Notes: generated by a model from the sequence alone, not told the origin. DNA of 64,000 nt from Microlunatus sagamiharensis (GCF_900105785.1 NZ_LT629799.1:372001-436000); one strand, 5' to 3'; counted from the stretch's first letter, positions 23,284-31,988 are shown. Numbers and translations: made by a program.

Positions 23284-24216
23284 TCAGCGGGGGAGGTCGT
23301 ACGTGACGCCGGTGAGCTCCTCGCTCACGTCCCACAGGCGGCGGCCGACGACGGCGTCGCGCGCCCGGGCGTTCATGCCGACGCGGACCGGGTTGCCGCG
23401 GCTCTCGGTCGGGCTGTCGGGGCCGAAGTAGTCGCCCGGCACCACGTCGGGCATCGTCGCGGCGTAGAGGCTGGGCCACGCGCCGGCGGCGGCCGGCTGG
23501 CCGATCAGCGAGCTCGCGCGCTTGGCGAACGTCGCGAGCGGTCCGCTGCGTCCGGCGAAGCCGGTGAAGAGCTCGGTGTCCGAGCCCCCGGGGTGCGCCG
23601 CGGCGGCCGCCACCGTCGAACCCGCCCGGTTGAGCCGGCGGACCAGCTCGCGGATGAAGAGCAGGTTGGCCAGCTTGCTCTGCCCGTACGCGAGCCAGCG
23701 CTGGTAGCGCCCCTCGGACTGCAGGTCGTCGAAGTCGATGCGCCCCATCCGGTGGCCGAGGCTCGACACCGAGACGACGCGGGCCGCGTCCGCACTGCGC
23801 AGGGCGGGCAGCAGGAGGCCGGTGAGCGCGAAGTGGCCGAGGTGGTTGGTCCCGAGCTGGCTCTCGAAGCCGTCGGCGGTCCGGGAGTAGGGCGTGGCCA
23901 TGATCCCGGCGTTGTTGACCAGGATGTCCAGCGGGCCCTGCCAGCTCTCGGCGAAGCGGCGCACCGAGGACAGGTCGGAGAGGTCGAGGATCGCCAGGTC
24001 CGCGGTGCCGGCACCGTCGCCGAGCTGGGCCCGGACCTTCTCGACGGCGGCGCGACCGCGCTCCTCGTTGCGGCAGGCCAGCGTCGTGTACGCGCCGTGG
24101 CGGGCGAGCTCGAGGGCCGTGTGGAGGCCGAGCCCGCTGTTGGCGCCGGTGACCACGGCGCGCAGCCCGATCAGGTCGGGGATGTCGTCCGCGGTCCAGC
24201 CGTTCGAGGTGCTCAC
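23284..24216 (-). CDS. SDR oxidoreductase, retinol dehydrogenase-like
   Basis: A 310-residue protein from GTG 24216. The SDR motifs are complete: TGANSGLG for the dinucleotide, NNAGIMA, VSVSSLGH and YGQSK as the catalytic Tyr/Lys. The length and the C-terminal extension resemble the WW-oxidoreductase/retinol dehydrogenase subgroup common in Actinobacteria. It converges on the TetR gene and is followed upstream by a DoxX-like gene on the same strand, 24 bases away, so the two may share a transcript. Confidence 0.88.
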   Translation of the reverse strand: MSTSNGWTADDIPDLIGLRAVVTGANSGLGLHTALELARHGAYTTLACRNEERGRAAVEKVRAQLGDGAGTADLAILDLSDLSSVRRFAESWQGPLDILVNNAGIMATPYSRTADGFESQLGTNHLGHFALTGLLLPALRSADAARVVSVSSLGHRMGRIDFDDLQSEGRYQRWLAYGQSKLANLLFIRELVRRLNRAGSTVAAAAAHPGGSDTELFTGFAGRSGPLATFAKRASSLIGQPAAAGAWPSLYAATMPDVVPGDYFGPDSPTESRGNPVRVGMNARARDAVVGRRLWDVSEELTGVTYDLPR

Positions 24217-24240
24217 ACGTCGAGCGTAGTGAGCCCCGCC

Positions 24241-24639
24241 TCAGGAGCCGGTGGGCGTGAGCGAACCGTGGAGGAGCGGCTTGCGGCCCGCCCAGGCGAC
24301 GAGGCCGGCGAGGACCAGCAGCAGGAGCGGGAGCCAGGGCGACGCACCGAGGACGGTGAGGTTCGTCGCGGTCGCGCCGACCATGAGCAGCGCGAGGCCG
24401 ACGGCGGCGAGCGGGCTCGTCCGCGGCACCAGGACCCCGACCGCGCCCAGGACCTCGAGCGCGCCGACGGCGTACCGGAGCCACTGCCCGGCGCCGATGT
24501 CGGCGAACATCGTCACCATGGCGGGTTCGCCGACGAGCTTGCTCACTCCGGCGCCCAGGAAGACCAGCGCCAGCAGCGCGCGGCCCAGCCAGGTGAGCAC
24601 GGTGACGACGCGGCGGCGGGGTCGCGGTTCGCTGGGCAT
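24241..24639 (-). CDS. DoxX-family membrane protein
   Basis: A 132-residue protein from ATG 24639, chosen because AAGGAGG lies just upstream. It has four hydrophobic segments (VLTWLGRALLALVFLGAGVS; WLRYAVGALEVLGAVGVLV; AAVGLALLMVGATATNL; PLLLLVLAGLVAW). The DoxX pattern includes FLGAGVSKL in the first helix and ALEVLGAVG in the second. DoxX-like proteins are associated with redox or thiosulfate-linked membrane complexes in some bacteria; a specific role here is unknown. Confidence 0.82.
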   Translation of the reverse strand: MPSEPRPRRRVVTVLTWLGRALLALVFLGAGVSKLVGEPAMVTMFADIGAGQWLRYAVGALEVLGAVGVLVPRTSPLAAVGLALLMVGATATNLTVLGASPWLPLLLLVLAGLVAWAGRKPLLHGSLTPTGS

Positions 24640-24694
24640 GGCGCCTCCTTGTTCGGCTGAGGAGGGAGACCGCTGCGGGGGCCTGAACTCATTG

Positions 24695-24721
24695 CCCTTC
24701 GACAGGCTCAGGGATCGTGGT
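24695..24721 (+). repeat. dispersed CCCTTCGACAGGCTCAGGG-type repeat
   Basis: A single copy of the element clustered at 13174-13402, in the same orientation, sits between the DoxX-like and deaminase genes. Confidence 0.8.
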
Positions 24722-24733
24722 CGGGGGCCGAGG

Positions 24734-25357
24734 TCAGGAGGCGTCGGGCGCGCCGGCCCGGGCGTTGTAGACCGTCGCACCGGTGCTGGCGACGTGGTCG
24801 GCGTACGCCTGCCAGGTGGCGACGGCCTCGCGGCGCAGAACGTCGGTCGTCACGTCGATGCCGCGGGCGCGGAACTGGTCGCGCCAGTCGAGGACCATGG
24901 GGCCCTCGTCGAAGCCGGTGAGCTGCTCGAGCTCGGTCCCGTCCCCGGCGACGACGAGGGAGCGGACGCCCGACCACAGCGTGGCGCCGTAGCACTGGAC
25001 GCAGGGGCGCCAGTTGACGACGAGCTCGTGCGCGGGCAGGCCCTCGGCCCCGAGGTCCCACGACCCGAGGCGCGCCTGGGCCAGGCCCAGCGCGGTGACC
25101 TCGGCGTGGCCCGACGAGATGCCGCAGCCGAGGACGACGTTGACGCCGACGGAGACGACCCGGCCGGAGTCGCGCTCGACGACGACCGCGGCGAAGGGTC
25201 CGCCGCCGCCCTCGAGGAAGTTCCGTCCGGCGAGGCGGTGCACCAGCCGCATCCGGTCCTCGAGGTTCGGGAGCACCTCGGGGACGTCGGCGACCTCGTC
25301 GGCCACCCAGGCCGGCAGCTCGATGCGGTACCCGGTCGTCAGCGTCTGCGCGTCCAC
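24734..25357 (-). CDS. cytidine/deoxycytidylate-type nucleoside deaminase
   Basis: A 207-residue protein; GTG 25357 is my preferred start (GTG 25366 and TTG 25384 are alternatives with no better ribosome site). The zinc motif is complete: HAE in SSGHAEVTAL and PCVQC in NWRPCVQCYGATLWSG, as in guanine/tRNA-adenosine deaminase-like enzymes. The N-terminal 60 residues are an extra segment relative to minimal deaminases. Likely a salvage nucleobase or nucleoside deaminase. It stands alone between repeat and DUF1444-like gene; the substrate cannot be told from sequence. Confidence 0.85.
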   Translation of the reverse strand: MDAQTLTTGYRIELPAWVADEVADVPEVLPNLEDRMRLVHRLAGRNFLEGGGGPFAAVVVERDSGRVVSVGVNVVLGCGISSGHAEVTALGLAQARLGSWDLGAEGLPAHELVVNWRPCVQCYGATLWSGVRSLVVAGDGTELEQLTGFDEGPMVLDWRDQFRARGIDVTTDVLRREAVATWQAYADHVASTGATVYNARAGAPDAS

Positions 25358-25411
25358 GGGCGTCACGCTACGGATGCCGTGCAACGCTCGCGTTTCGCCG
25401 GAGGGCGTGGG

Positions 25412-26344
25412 TCAGCCGCGGTCGTCCAGGTCGAAGGCGCGCACGGACTCGCGCCCGAGCATGATCGAGATCGTGCCCTCCTCGATCCGGGTGAGCTGGT
25501 GCCAGCCCTCGTCGTCGACGAGGTAGACGTGCGGGCTGAGCGGGCCGGCGGAGGAGGAGTGCGCGGCCTGGGTGACCTTGGCGATCTCGGCGATCGCCGG
25601 CAGCGTCTCGGCCCCCTCGACGACGCGGAGGACCAGGCGCTTGCGGTCTGGGACGGCGACGAGCACGCCGCGGCCCTGGTCGGACTCGCCGTTCAGGGCG
25701 AGCACCTCGGGGAGCACGGCCGCGAGGCTGGCGGTGTAGACCGAGTCGCCCTCGAGAACGTCGAAGCGGGGCATCGGGCTGTCCTCGCCCATGGCGTACC
25801 GGTCGATGTGCTCGGTCTCGAGCTGGCGGCGCAGGTTGCCGAGCCCGATGACCCACCAGCGGGCGAGTCCGCCGCGGCTCTCGTAGAAGGACTGCGCCAC
25901 CGTCGCGACCCGCTCCGGGTAGTCGATGCACAGCACCAGGACCAGCCCGGGCGCGACCTCGCGGACGTCGGGGAAGATCTCGCGGAGCTCGGGGGCGTCC
26001 TGCGCGAGCCGGACGATGACCGAGCGGCGCAGGTGCTCGTCGCTCATCTCGTCCTCGCCGGCGGGCTCGAGCATGAGGTCGAGGTGGTGCCCGACCAACC
26101 GGGACCAGGCCCCGGCGTCCTCCGGCGCCACGGTCTTGGCCAGGTTGTGCAGGCCGAGCTGGTGGTCGGCGGTCACGACGTGGTCGGCGAACACCTCGCC
26201 CTCGAGCCCGCGTCGGCCGAGGTCGTCGCGGACGAGCTGGCGCAGGCGCGCGGCCTGCTCGACGTCCAGCGGCACCAGCGCGTCGTCGGCTGGGACCGGC
26301 TCGCGGGGCTCCCGCTTCTTCCTCCAGCGACCGAAGAGAGGCAC
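25412..26344 (-). CDS. hypothetical cytoplasmic protein, possibly DUF1444-like
   Basis: A 310-residue soluble protein from ATG 26344 with a basic N-terminus (PLFGRWRKKREPREP). There is no signal peptide or membrane helix. The layout (HLDLMLEP region; LVLVLCIDYPERVATVAQ; WWVIGLGNLRRQL; VYTASLAAVLPEVLAL; VLVAVPDRKRLVLRVVEG) loosely resembles the UPF0354/DUF1444 family of unknown function. That link is tentative and no catalytic residue is recognised. It is monocistronic. Confidence 0.6.
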   Translation of the reverse strand: MPLFGRWRKKREPREPVPADDALVPLDVEQAARLRQLVRDDLGRRGLEGEVFADHVVTADHQLGLHNLAKTVAPEDAGAWSRLVGHHLDLMLEPAGEDEMSDEHLRRSVIVRLAQDAPELREIFPDVREVAPGLVLVLCIDYPERVATVAQSFYESRGGLARWWVIGLGNLRRQLETEHIDRYAMGEDSPMPRFDVLEGDSVYTASLAAVLPEVLALNGESDQGRGVLVAVPDRKRLVLRVVEGAETLPAIAEIAKVTQAAHSSSAGPLSPHVYLVDDEGWHQLTRIEEGTISIMLGRESVRAFDLDDRG

Positions 26345-26404
26345 CGCTCCACACTACGAGCCGTGCGGAAGGGGTGCCTCTCGTCGTGGTCGGTCGGTGC
26401 CGGG

Positions 26405-27343
26405 TCAGCGGCCCCCGGTGAGCAGGACGTCCTTGGCGATCCGGGCGAGGGTGACGGCGCCGACGGCACGGAAGGGGTGCAGCGGGTCCGGGTCGGAGGA
26501 GCCGGTGGGCCCGCCGAGCTCGGTGTGGCCGAGGGCGCTGAGCACGACGTACGCGTCCTCGCGGCTCCAGCCATGGTCTTGCGTCATGACCTCGTACAGC
26601 GACTCGTACGCCATGACGATCGAGTCCTGCACGGGGTCGCCGAGGCCGACGCAGACCCACTCGTCGCCGGTGTCGACCTGCGGCCCGCGGATCGTGCGGC
26701 CCTTGACCAGGTCGACCGACAGGGTCGCGGTGCCGGCGATCTCGATGGCCACGAACGTCGACTCCGCCCGCGCCATCACCGCGTGGAGGTCGCCGACGCT
26801 GAGCAGCGCGCCCGGGACCTGCACCGGCAGGTAGACCGTGCTGCCGACCTTCGCGTCGGTCAGGTCCATGTTGCCGCCGGTCGGGTAGGTCGGCATGACC
26901 GTCGACCCGTCGACGTCGGCGGGCGCGACGCCCAGGCAGCCGATCATCGGCGCCGCGGCGCAGTCGAGCGTGTCGGTCAGCTGCACCCGGCCGTCACGCA
27001 CGGGGACGCGGCGGACGAAGAACTCCGGGCCCATGACCTCGGACAGAGCGCCGGCGCCCGGGATGGAGACCGACCAGCCCTGCTCGGCGACGTCGATCGC
27101 GTGGATGGTCACGGCGAGCACGTCGCCCGGCTCGGCGCCCTCGATGAACACCGGCCCGGTGACCGGGTTGATGGTGGCGGTGACCTTGGCGAGGTCGCCG
27201 AACTGCTCCATCTGGGCGTACGCGGCGTCGTCGGTCTCGAAGGTGATGCGGTCGCCCTGGCCGGGGGCGACCCGCAGCACCGGCTCGCGGGTGGGGCTGA
27301 AGGCGGCGACGCCGTGCTCGCGCCCGAGGAAGTGCTCGCTCAT
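26405..27343 (-). CDS. acetamidase/formamidase-family amidohydrolase
   Basis: A 312-residue protein from ATG 27343, overlapping the end of the amino-acid permease gene (ATGA). Family hallmarks are TGPVFIEGAEPGDVLAVTIH, APMIGCLGVAP, PTGGNMDLTDAKVGSTVYLP and LHAVMARAES; these beta-rich enzymes hydrolyse formamide, acetamide or similar short amides to ammonia and the acid. The gene is last in a permease-amidase unit, downstream of an iminopeptidase gene and a GntR regulator, pointing to nitrogen scavenging from imported amides. Confidence 0.88.
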   Translation of the reverse strand: MSEHFLGREHGVAAFSPTREPVLRVAPGQGDRITFETDDAAYAQMEQFGDLAKVTATINPVTGPVFIEGAEPGDVLAVTIHAIDVAEQGWSVSIPGAGALSEVMGPEFFVRRVPVRDGRVQLTDTLDCAAAPMIGCLGVAPADVDGSTVMPTYPTGGNMDLTDAKVGSTVYLPVQVPGALLSVGDLHAVMARAESTFVAIEIAGTATLSVDLVKGRTIRGPQVDTGDEWVCVGLGDPVQDSIVMAYESLYEVMTQDHGWSREDAYVVLSALGHTELGGPTGSSDPDPLHPFRAVGAVTLARIAKDVLLTGGR

Positions 27344-28767
27344 GCGCGGTCGGCCTCCAGGCTCGACCCGGACTCGGCGGTCGTGAAGGGGTCGGCGGCG
27401 TGCTCCTCGAGCACACCAGTGCCCTTGCGCGTGTAGTAGAGGAGCACGAGCGCCCCGACGCCGAGCCAGATGACGCCGCCGATCTTGGCGGAGGCGTCGG
27501 CGTTGTAGAGCACGAAGCCGATGATCAGGAAGCCGAGGATCGGCGAGACCCAGTGCAGGAAGACGTTCTTGCTGCGCCGCTTGACGGCGTAGTAGCCGAT
27601 CACCGACACGTGCAGCAGCAGGAAGCTGGTCAGGGCTCCGAAGTTGACCAGCGTCGAGATCACGTCGATCTGGCCGACGAAGACGAGGCCGAGCACCAGG
27701 GTGAGGCCGGCGACCAGCAGGATCGCGCGCTGCGGCGCCTTGCTCTTGGGGTCGATGTGGGCCAGGAAGCGCGGCAGGCGGCCGTCGCGGCTCATCGAGA
27801 AGAGCAGGCGGGACGTGGCGCTCTGGGCGGCGACCGCGTTGGCGATGCCGACGGCGAGCGCGTTCATGGCCAGGAAGGCGACCATCCAGCCGCTGCCGCT
27901 GATCTGGCCGACGAGGCCGAAGAAGGCGTTGTTGGCCTCGTCCTCGCCGAACTCGGTGCGGCCCGGGACGAGCATCGCGGCGAGCCAGGTCTGGGTGACG
28001 AAGAAGATCGCGACCAGGACCAGGCCGCTGATCATGGCGATGCCGGCGGAGCGGCGACCGCCCTTGGCCTCCTCGCTCAGCGTGGCGATGCCGTCGAAGC
28101 CGAGGAAGCTCAGCACCGCGATCGACAGCGCCGCGGCGGCGAGCTGCGGGGTGAAGAGGTCGGCGTTGAAGAGCGGTGCGGTCGTGAACGCGGCGCCGTC
28201 GGTGCCACGGCTGATCGCCACGACCGCCATGATCACGAAGATCACCACGAAGACCAGCTCGGCGGCGAGGAAGAGCCGGTTGACGATCGCGGTGAAGGAG
28301 ATGCCGACGTAGTTGACCGCGGTGTTGATCACGAGGAAGACGATGATCCACAGCGGCTTGGGCACGCCTGGGAAGATGCCCGACATCGACTCGGCGGCGA
28401 AGACGTAGAGCAGCGTCGGCACCAGCAGGTAGTCGAGCAGGATCGTCCAGCCGGCGAAGAAGCCGAGCACCGGGTGCAGCGCGCGCCCGACGTAGGAGTA
28501 GACCGAGCCGGCGATGGGGAAGGCCTTGCTCATCTGGGCGTACGACAGCGCGGTGAAGATCATCGCGACCAGCCCGATGATGTAGACCAGCGGGACCATG
28601 CCCTTGGCCTCGTTGAAGACGACGCCGAAGATCGCCCAGGGGGCGATCGGCACCATGAACACCAGGCCGTAGACGATCAGGTCGGTGGTGGAGAGCGTCC
28701 GGTTCAGCTCCTGCTTGTAGCCGAACTCGGCGAGCTCGGACGCGGGCGCGTCGGGCTGCTTGGGCAT
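27340..28767 (-). CDS. APC-superfamily amino acid permease
   Basis: A 475-residue, 12-segment membrane protein from ATG 28767. The first segment region (STTDLIVYGLVFMVPIAPWA) and the consensus KAFPIAGSVYSYVGRALHP match APC amino acid/polyamine transporters. The long loop FDGIATLSEEAKGGRRSAG is characteristic of the family. It overlaps the acetamidase gene by four bases, so uptake and hydrolysis of the same nitrogen compound is a reasonable inference. Confidence 0.92.
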   Translation of the reverse strand: MPKQPDAPASELAEFGYKQELNRTLSTTDLIVYGLVFMVPIAPWAIFGVVFNEAKGMVPLVYIIGLVAMIFTALSYAQMSKAFPIAGSVYSYVGRALHPVLGFFAGWTILLDYLLVPTLLYVFAAESMSGIFPGVPKPLWIIVFLVINTAVNYVGISFTAIVNRLFLAAELVFVVIFVIMAVVAISRGTDGAAFTTAPLFNADLFTPQLAAAALSIAVLSFLGFDGIATLSEEAKGGRRSAGIAMISGLVLVAIFFVTQTWLAAMLVPGRTEFGEDEANNAFFGLVGQISGSGWMVAFLAMNALAVGIANAVAAQSATSRLLFSMSRDGRLPRFLAHIDPKSKAPQRAILLVAGLTLVLGLVFVGQIDVISTLVNFGALTSFLLLHVSVIGYYAVKRRSKNVFLHWVSPILGFLIIGFVLYNADASAKIGGVIWLGVGALVLLYYTRKGTGVLEEHAADPFTTAESGSSLEADRA

Positions 28768-28794
28768 AGGGGTCCTTCGAGGCGTGGGGTGGGG

Positions 28795-28821
28795 CCCTTC
28801 GACAGGCTCAGGGCGCGTGGG
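28795..28821 (+). repeat. dispersed CCCTTCGACAGGCTCAGGG-type repeat
   Basis: A single copy, diverging after the core (GCGCGTGG), lies between the permease and iminopeptidase genes. Orientation matches the cluster at 13174-13402. Confidence 0.75.
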
Positions 28822-28856
28822 TGGGGCTCAGGGGTGCTGCGGGGGAGCTGTCGTGT

Positions 28857-29792
28857 TCAGTCGTGCTCGCGGAGGAAGGCCCCGACGACCTCGGTGAAGG
28901 CCTCGGGCTCCTCGACGTGGGGCATGTGGCTGGAGGAGGGGAAGACGTGGCTGCGCACGTCGGGGATGCGCTCGACGAAGGGCTGCCACACGATCGGCTT
29001 GGCCTCGTCGTACGCGCCGGCGACGACCAGCGTCGGGACCCGGATGTCCTGCACGCGGTCGACGACCGACCACTCCTTGAGGGAGCCGATCACGTGGAAC
29101 TCGCTCGGCCCGTTCATCGCGTGGTAGACGGTCGGGTCGTCGTCGATCTGGGCGAAGCTCGCGGTGACCTCGGGCGGGTTGGGCACCACGCGGCAGACGT
29201 GGCGGTCGTAGAAGACCTCCTCGGCGGCCTTGTACTCGGCCGAGTCGGTCGTGCCGGCCTCCTCGTGGGCGAGGAGGGTCGCCTGCACGTCGGCGGGGAG
29301 CTCGTCGCGCAGCTCGTTGGCGGCCTGCAGCCACAGCGGCATCGACGCCGGGCTGTCGCAGATCGACAGCGAGAGGATGCCGCTGTCGTCGGCGAGCACG
29401 ACCTCCGGCCCGAGCATGCCGCCCCAGGACTGGCCGAGCAGGTGGAAGCGGTCGGCGATGCCGAGGTGCTCGACGACCGCGCGCAGCTCGGCGACGAAGA
29501 GCTCGACGGTCCAGAAGGAGGGGTCGGCGTCGGGCAGGTGGGTGCTGCGCCCGCAGCCGAGCTGGTCGTAGTGGACGACCGCGCGACCGTCGTCGGCGAG
29601 GGCGGTCATCGCCAGCGTGTAGTTGTGCGCGGCGCCGGGTCCGCCGTGCAGCACGACCAGCGGCGCGCGCTCCGACTGCGGGTCGATCGTGCCGGTCACG
29701 CGGTACCAGGTCTCGTGGCCGCGGAAGGGCACGGTCCCGGTCGTCACGCCGTCCTCCGGCGCCTCCACAGGCGTCGCTCCTACACTGCTCAC
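28857..29792 (-). CDS. proline iminopeptidase-like alpha/beta hydrolase
   Basis: A 311-residue protein from GTG 29792 with AGGGGAG upstream. Motifs are VVLHGGPGAAHNY (oxyanion), YDQLGCGRS, GQSWGG with the nucleophile Ser, an Asp in VVAGAYDEAKP and the catalytic His in SSSHMPHVE. These match proline iminopeptidase and L-amino-acid amidase (peptidase S33). No signal peptide, so cytoplasmic. It is the first gene of the minus-strand group with the amino acid permease and amidase and diverges from the GntR regulator. Confidence 0.9.
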   Translation of the reverse strand: MSSVGATPVEAPEDGVTTGTVPFRGHETWYRVTGTIDPQSERAPLVVLHGGPGAAHNYTLAMTALADDGRAVVHYDQLGCGRSTHLPDADPSFWTVELFVAELRAVVEHLGIADRFHLLGQSWGGMLGPEVVLADDSGILSLSICDSPASMPLWLQAANELRDELPADVQATLLAHEEAGTTDSAEYKAAEEVFYDRHVCRVVPNPPEVTASFAQIDDDPTVYHAMNGPSEFHVIGSLKEWSVVDRVQDIRVPTLVVAGAYDEAKPIVWQPFVERIPDVRSHVFPSSSHMPHVEEPEAFTEVVGAFLREHD

Positions 29793-29842
29793 GTCCGGCT
29801 CCCCTGAGAGTTCGATGATCGGCGACGGCAGTCAAACACGGT

Positions 29843-29865
29843 AAAGGTGTGGTCTCAATACCTTT
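29843..29865. promoter_or_regulatory. inverted repeat AAAGGT-N11-ACCTTT
   Basis: Perfect 6-bp arms lie between the divergent iminopeptidase and GntR genes, overlapping the most upstream possible start of the GntR gene. It is a plausible GntR operator, and it suggests that translation of the regulator begins at TTG 29864, at GTG 29891, or on a leaderless transcript. Confidence 0.5.
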
Positions 29866-30613
29866 GGACGACGCGTCTCGTGACGGTCTTGTGACGGCTG
29901 CCGGCGCCCTGAGGCCCGCGAGCGTGACGGAGGACGTCGCCTGCCGCCTGGTGACCGCGATCGCGGTCGGGACCTTCTCGCCCGGCGAGCGGCTGCCGTC
30001 GGAGCGCGAGCTGGCCACCCGGCTCGAGGTCAGCCGGGTCACCGTGCGGCAGGCGCTGCAGCGTGTGGGCGAGCTGGGCCTCGTCGTCGCCAAGCGCGGG
30101 CGCCACGGCGGGACCTTCGTCACCACGCAGGCGTGGGAGGACGTCGCGCCGGAGGAGGCCCGCCGCACGCTCGAGACCGAGCTGCCCCGGCTGCGCGACC
30201 TCTTCGACTACCGCTGCCTGGTCGAGGGCCTGATCGCGCGCACCGCGGCGGAGCGTCGTACGCCGCAGCAGCGGACCGAGCTGACCGAGGCGCTGGCCGC
30301 CTTCGCCACCACCGGCACGACCATGGAGCTGGCCCGGGCCTGGGACCGCCGCCTGCACGGGCTGATCTGCGCGGCCGCGGGCAACCCGCACCTGACCGCG
30401 CTGAGCGCGCACCTCACCGCCGCGGCGACCCTGGGCTTCGGCGCGGAGCCGTACGAGCCCGAGTTCTTCGCCCAGGCCCTGCACGAGCACGGCGAGCTGG
30501 TCGCCGCCGTCGTCGAGGGCGACGCCGAGCGGGCGCAGCGGATCGCGCAGGGCCACTTCGCGCTCACCTACCGCACGATGGAACGTTCGCTGGAGCGCGC
30601 AGCGCGGCGCTGA
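29849..30613 (+). CDS. GntR-family (FadR/FCD) transcriptional regulator
   Basis: Up to 254 residues; possible starts are GTG 29849, TTG 29864 and GTG 29891, none with a good ribosome site. The N-terminal GntR winged helix is clear (GTFSPGERLPSERELATRLE, VSRVTVRQALQRVGELGLVV). The C-terminus is an all-helical FCD ligand-binding domain with metal-type residues (DRRLHGLICAAAGN, HEHGELVAAVVEGD). FCD regulators usually sense organic acids or amino acids. It probably controls the divergent iminopeptidase/permease/amidase genes. Confidence 0.88.
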   Translation: MVSIPLDDASRDGLVTAAGALRPASVTEDVACRLVTAIAVGTFSPGERLPSERELATRLEVSRVTVRQALQRVGELGLVVAKRGRHGGTFVTTQAWEDVAPEEARRTLETELPRLRDLFDYRCLVEGLIARTAAERRTPQQRTELTEALAAFATTGTTMELARAWDRRLHGLICAAAGNPHLTALSAHLTAAATLGFGAEPYEPEFFAQALHEHGELVAAVVEGDAERAQRIAQGHFALTYRTMERSLERAARR

Positions 30614-30638
30614 TCCTCCTCGACACAGGGCTCTTGTG

Positions 30639-30680
30639 TTCGTCAGGTACCTGACGAATAATCGTGAGGTACCTGACGAA
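30639..30680. promoter_or_regulatory. tandem palindromes TTCGTCAGGTACCTGACGAA, two sites
   Basis: The first site (30639-30658) is a perfect 20-bp palindrome. The second (30661-30680) matches with two mismatches. Their centres are 22 bp apart, about two helical turns, so two dimers could sit side by side. They end 18 bases before the SDR start codon, well placed to block transcription. The likely binder is a local regulator such as the MarR-family protein encoded at 31510-31983. Confidence 0.65.
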
Positions 30681-30698
30681 CGAGCAGAGGAGGGCACC

Positions 30699-31454
30699 AT
30701 GCCCGCAGAACGCGTCGCCCTGGTCACCGGGGCCAACCAGGGAGTCGGCTTCCAGGTCGCCAAGGAGCTCGCCGCGGCCGGGGTGAGGGTCTACGTCGGC
30801 TCCCGCGACCTGGGCCGGGGCGAGGCCGCGGCGGCCGAGATCGGGGAGGGCGCGACCGCCCTCCAGATCGACGTGACCGACCTCGCGTCCATCGCCGCGG
30901 CGGCGGGGCGCATCCGTGACGAGCACGGCCGGCTCGACCTGCTCGTGAGCAACGCCGGGATCTCCAACACGCGTGGTGGCACCGAGACCCCGGAGGAGAT
31001 CGCGGCCACGTCGAGGGCGAGCGTCGCCTCGCTCGACGAGGTCCGCGCCATCTGGGACGTCAACGTCTTCGGCGTGCTCGCCGTCTACCAGGCGATGCTG
31101 CCGCTGCTGCGCGAGTCCTCCGACGCCCGGATCGTCAACGTCTCGAGCGGTGTCGGTTCGCTGGGGTCGACGGCGGACCCGTCGTTCCCCTACCGCGCGA
31201 TGTACGGGCCGGGCTACGCGGCGTCGAAGACCGCGGAGAACGCGATGACCATGGCCATGATGGTCGAGCTCGAGGGCACCGGGATCAAGATCAACCTGGT
31301 CTCGCCGGGCTTCACGAGCACCGCGCTGAACAACTACGCCGGCACGGACTCGCTCGAGGACGGGTCGCGCGAGGTCGTCCGGGTGGCCCTGCTCGGGCCG
31401 GACGGACCCACGGGCACCTTTACGCGCTGGAAGGGCGAGACCATCCCGTGGTAG
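30699..31454 (+). CDS. short-chain dehydrogenase/reductase, carbonyl reductase-like
   Basis: A 251-residue protein from ATG 30699 with AGAGGAGG upstream. Motifs are TGANQGVGFQVA, SNAGISN in place of NNAG, NVSSGVGS and YGPGYAASKTAEN, in which the catalytic YxxxK is conserved. The TGANQGVG pattern is typical of plant-type and bacterial carbonyl reductases. Two tandem palindromes lie in the promoter, so it is probably induced by a small molecule. A MarR-family gene follows 55 bases downstream on the same strand. Confidence 0.9.
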   Translation: MPAERVALVTGANQGVGFQVAKELAAAGVRVYVGSRDLGRGEAAAAEIGEGATALQIDVTDLASIAAAAGRIRDEHGRLDLLVSNAGISNTRGGTETPEEIAATSRASVASLDEVRAIWDVNVFGVLAVYQAMLPLLRESSDARIVNVSSGVGSLGSTADPSFPYRAMYGPGYAASKTAENAMTMAMMVELEGTGIKINLVSPGFTSTALNNYAGTDSLEDGSREVVRVALLGPDGPTGTFTRWKGETIPW

Positions 31455-31509
31455 CCATGGCGGGTGGCTGACGCACCGTGGCCGACCGACGGCACGCCTG
31501 GCGAGACGC

Positions 31510-31983
31510 ATGGCTGACGAGCACGACCAGCACGACTCGGTCGGGGCCTGGGCGAAGAGGTATCACCTCACGTCCCGGGCCCTGGTCGAGGCGGTGCTGC
31601 GCGAGCACGACCTGGGCCCGACCCAGTGGTACGTGCTGCACCGCCTCGTGAACGTCGGACCCACCCTGCAGCGCGACCTGAGCCGGCTGCTCCGCGTGGA
31701 GCGGGCGACGCTGAGCGGCGTGGTGGCCACGCTGGTGCGCAAGGGCCTGGTCGACCAGCACGCCGACGCCGCCGACCAGCGGCAGCGGCGGCTGAGCGTC
31801 ACCGACGCCGGCCGAGACCTGTGGTCACAGCTGCCCGACCCGGTGGCGCTGGCCCTGGACGTCTCGTTCGCCGGCGCCGACGAGGCCGACCTCGCGGTGG
31901 CCCGCCGGGTGCTCCAGGAGGGCACCGGTCGGCTCGAGGCGTACCTGGCCGCACGGGGCGCGGACGCGGGCGCCGTGGACTAG
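31510..31983 (+). CDS. MarR-family transcriptional regulator
   Basis: A 157-residue protein from ATG 31510. A winged helix occupies about 35-105 (LGPTQWYVLHRLVNVGPTLQ; RVERATLSGVVATLVRKGLV; QRQRRLSVTDAGRDLW), including the DQRQRRLSVT wing with conserved Arg residues. MarR dimers bind palindromes and respond to phenolic or oxidant ligands. It lies directly downstream of the SDR and probably shares its transcript, making it a candidate for the tandem operators at 30639-30680. Confidence 0.9.
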   Translation: MADEHDQHDSVGAWAKRYHLTSRALVEAVLREHDLGPTQWYVLHRLVNVGPTLQRDLSRLLRVERATLSGVVATLVRKGLVDQHADAADQRQRRLSVTDAGRDLWSQLPDPVALALDVSFAGADEADLAVARRVLQEGTGRLEAYLAARGADAGAVD

Positions 31984-31988
31984 CAGGG

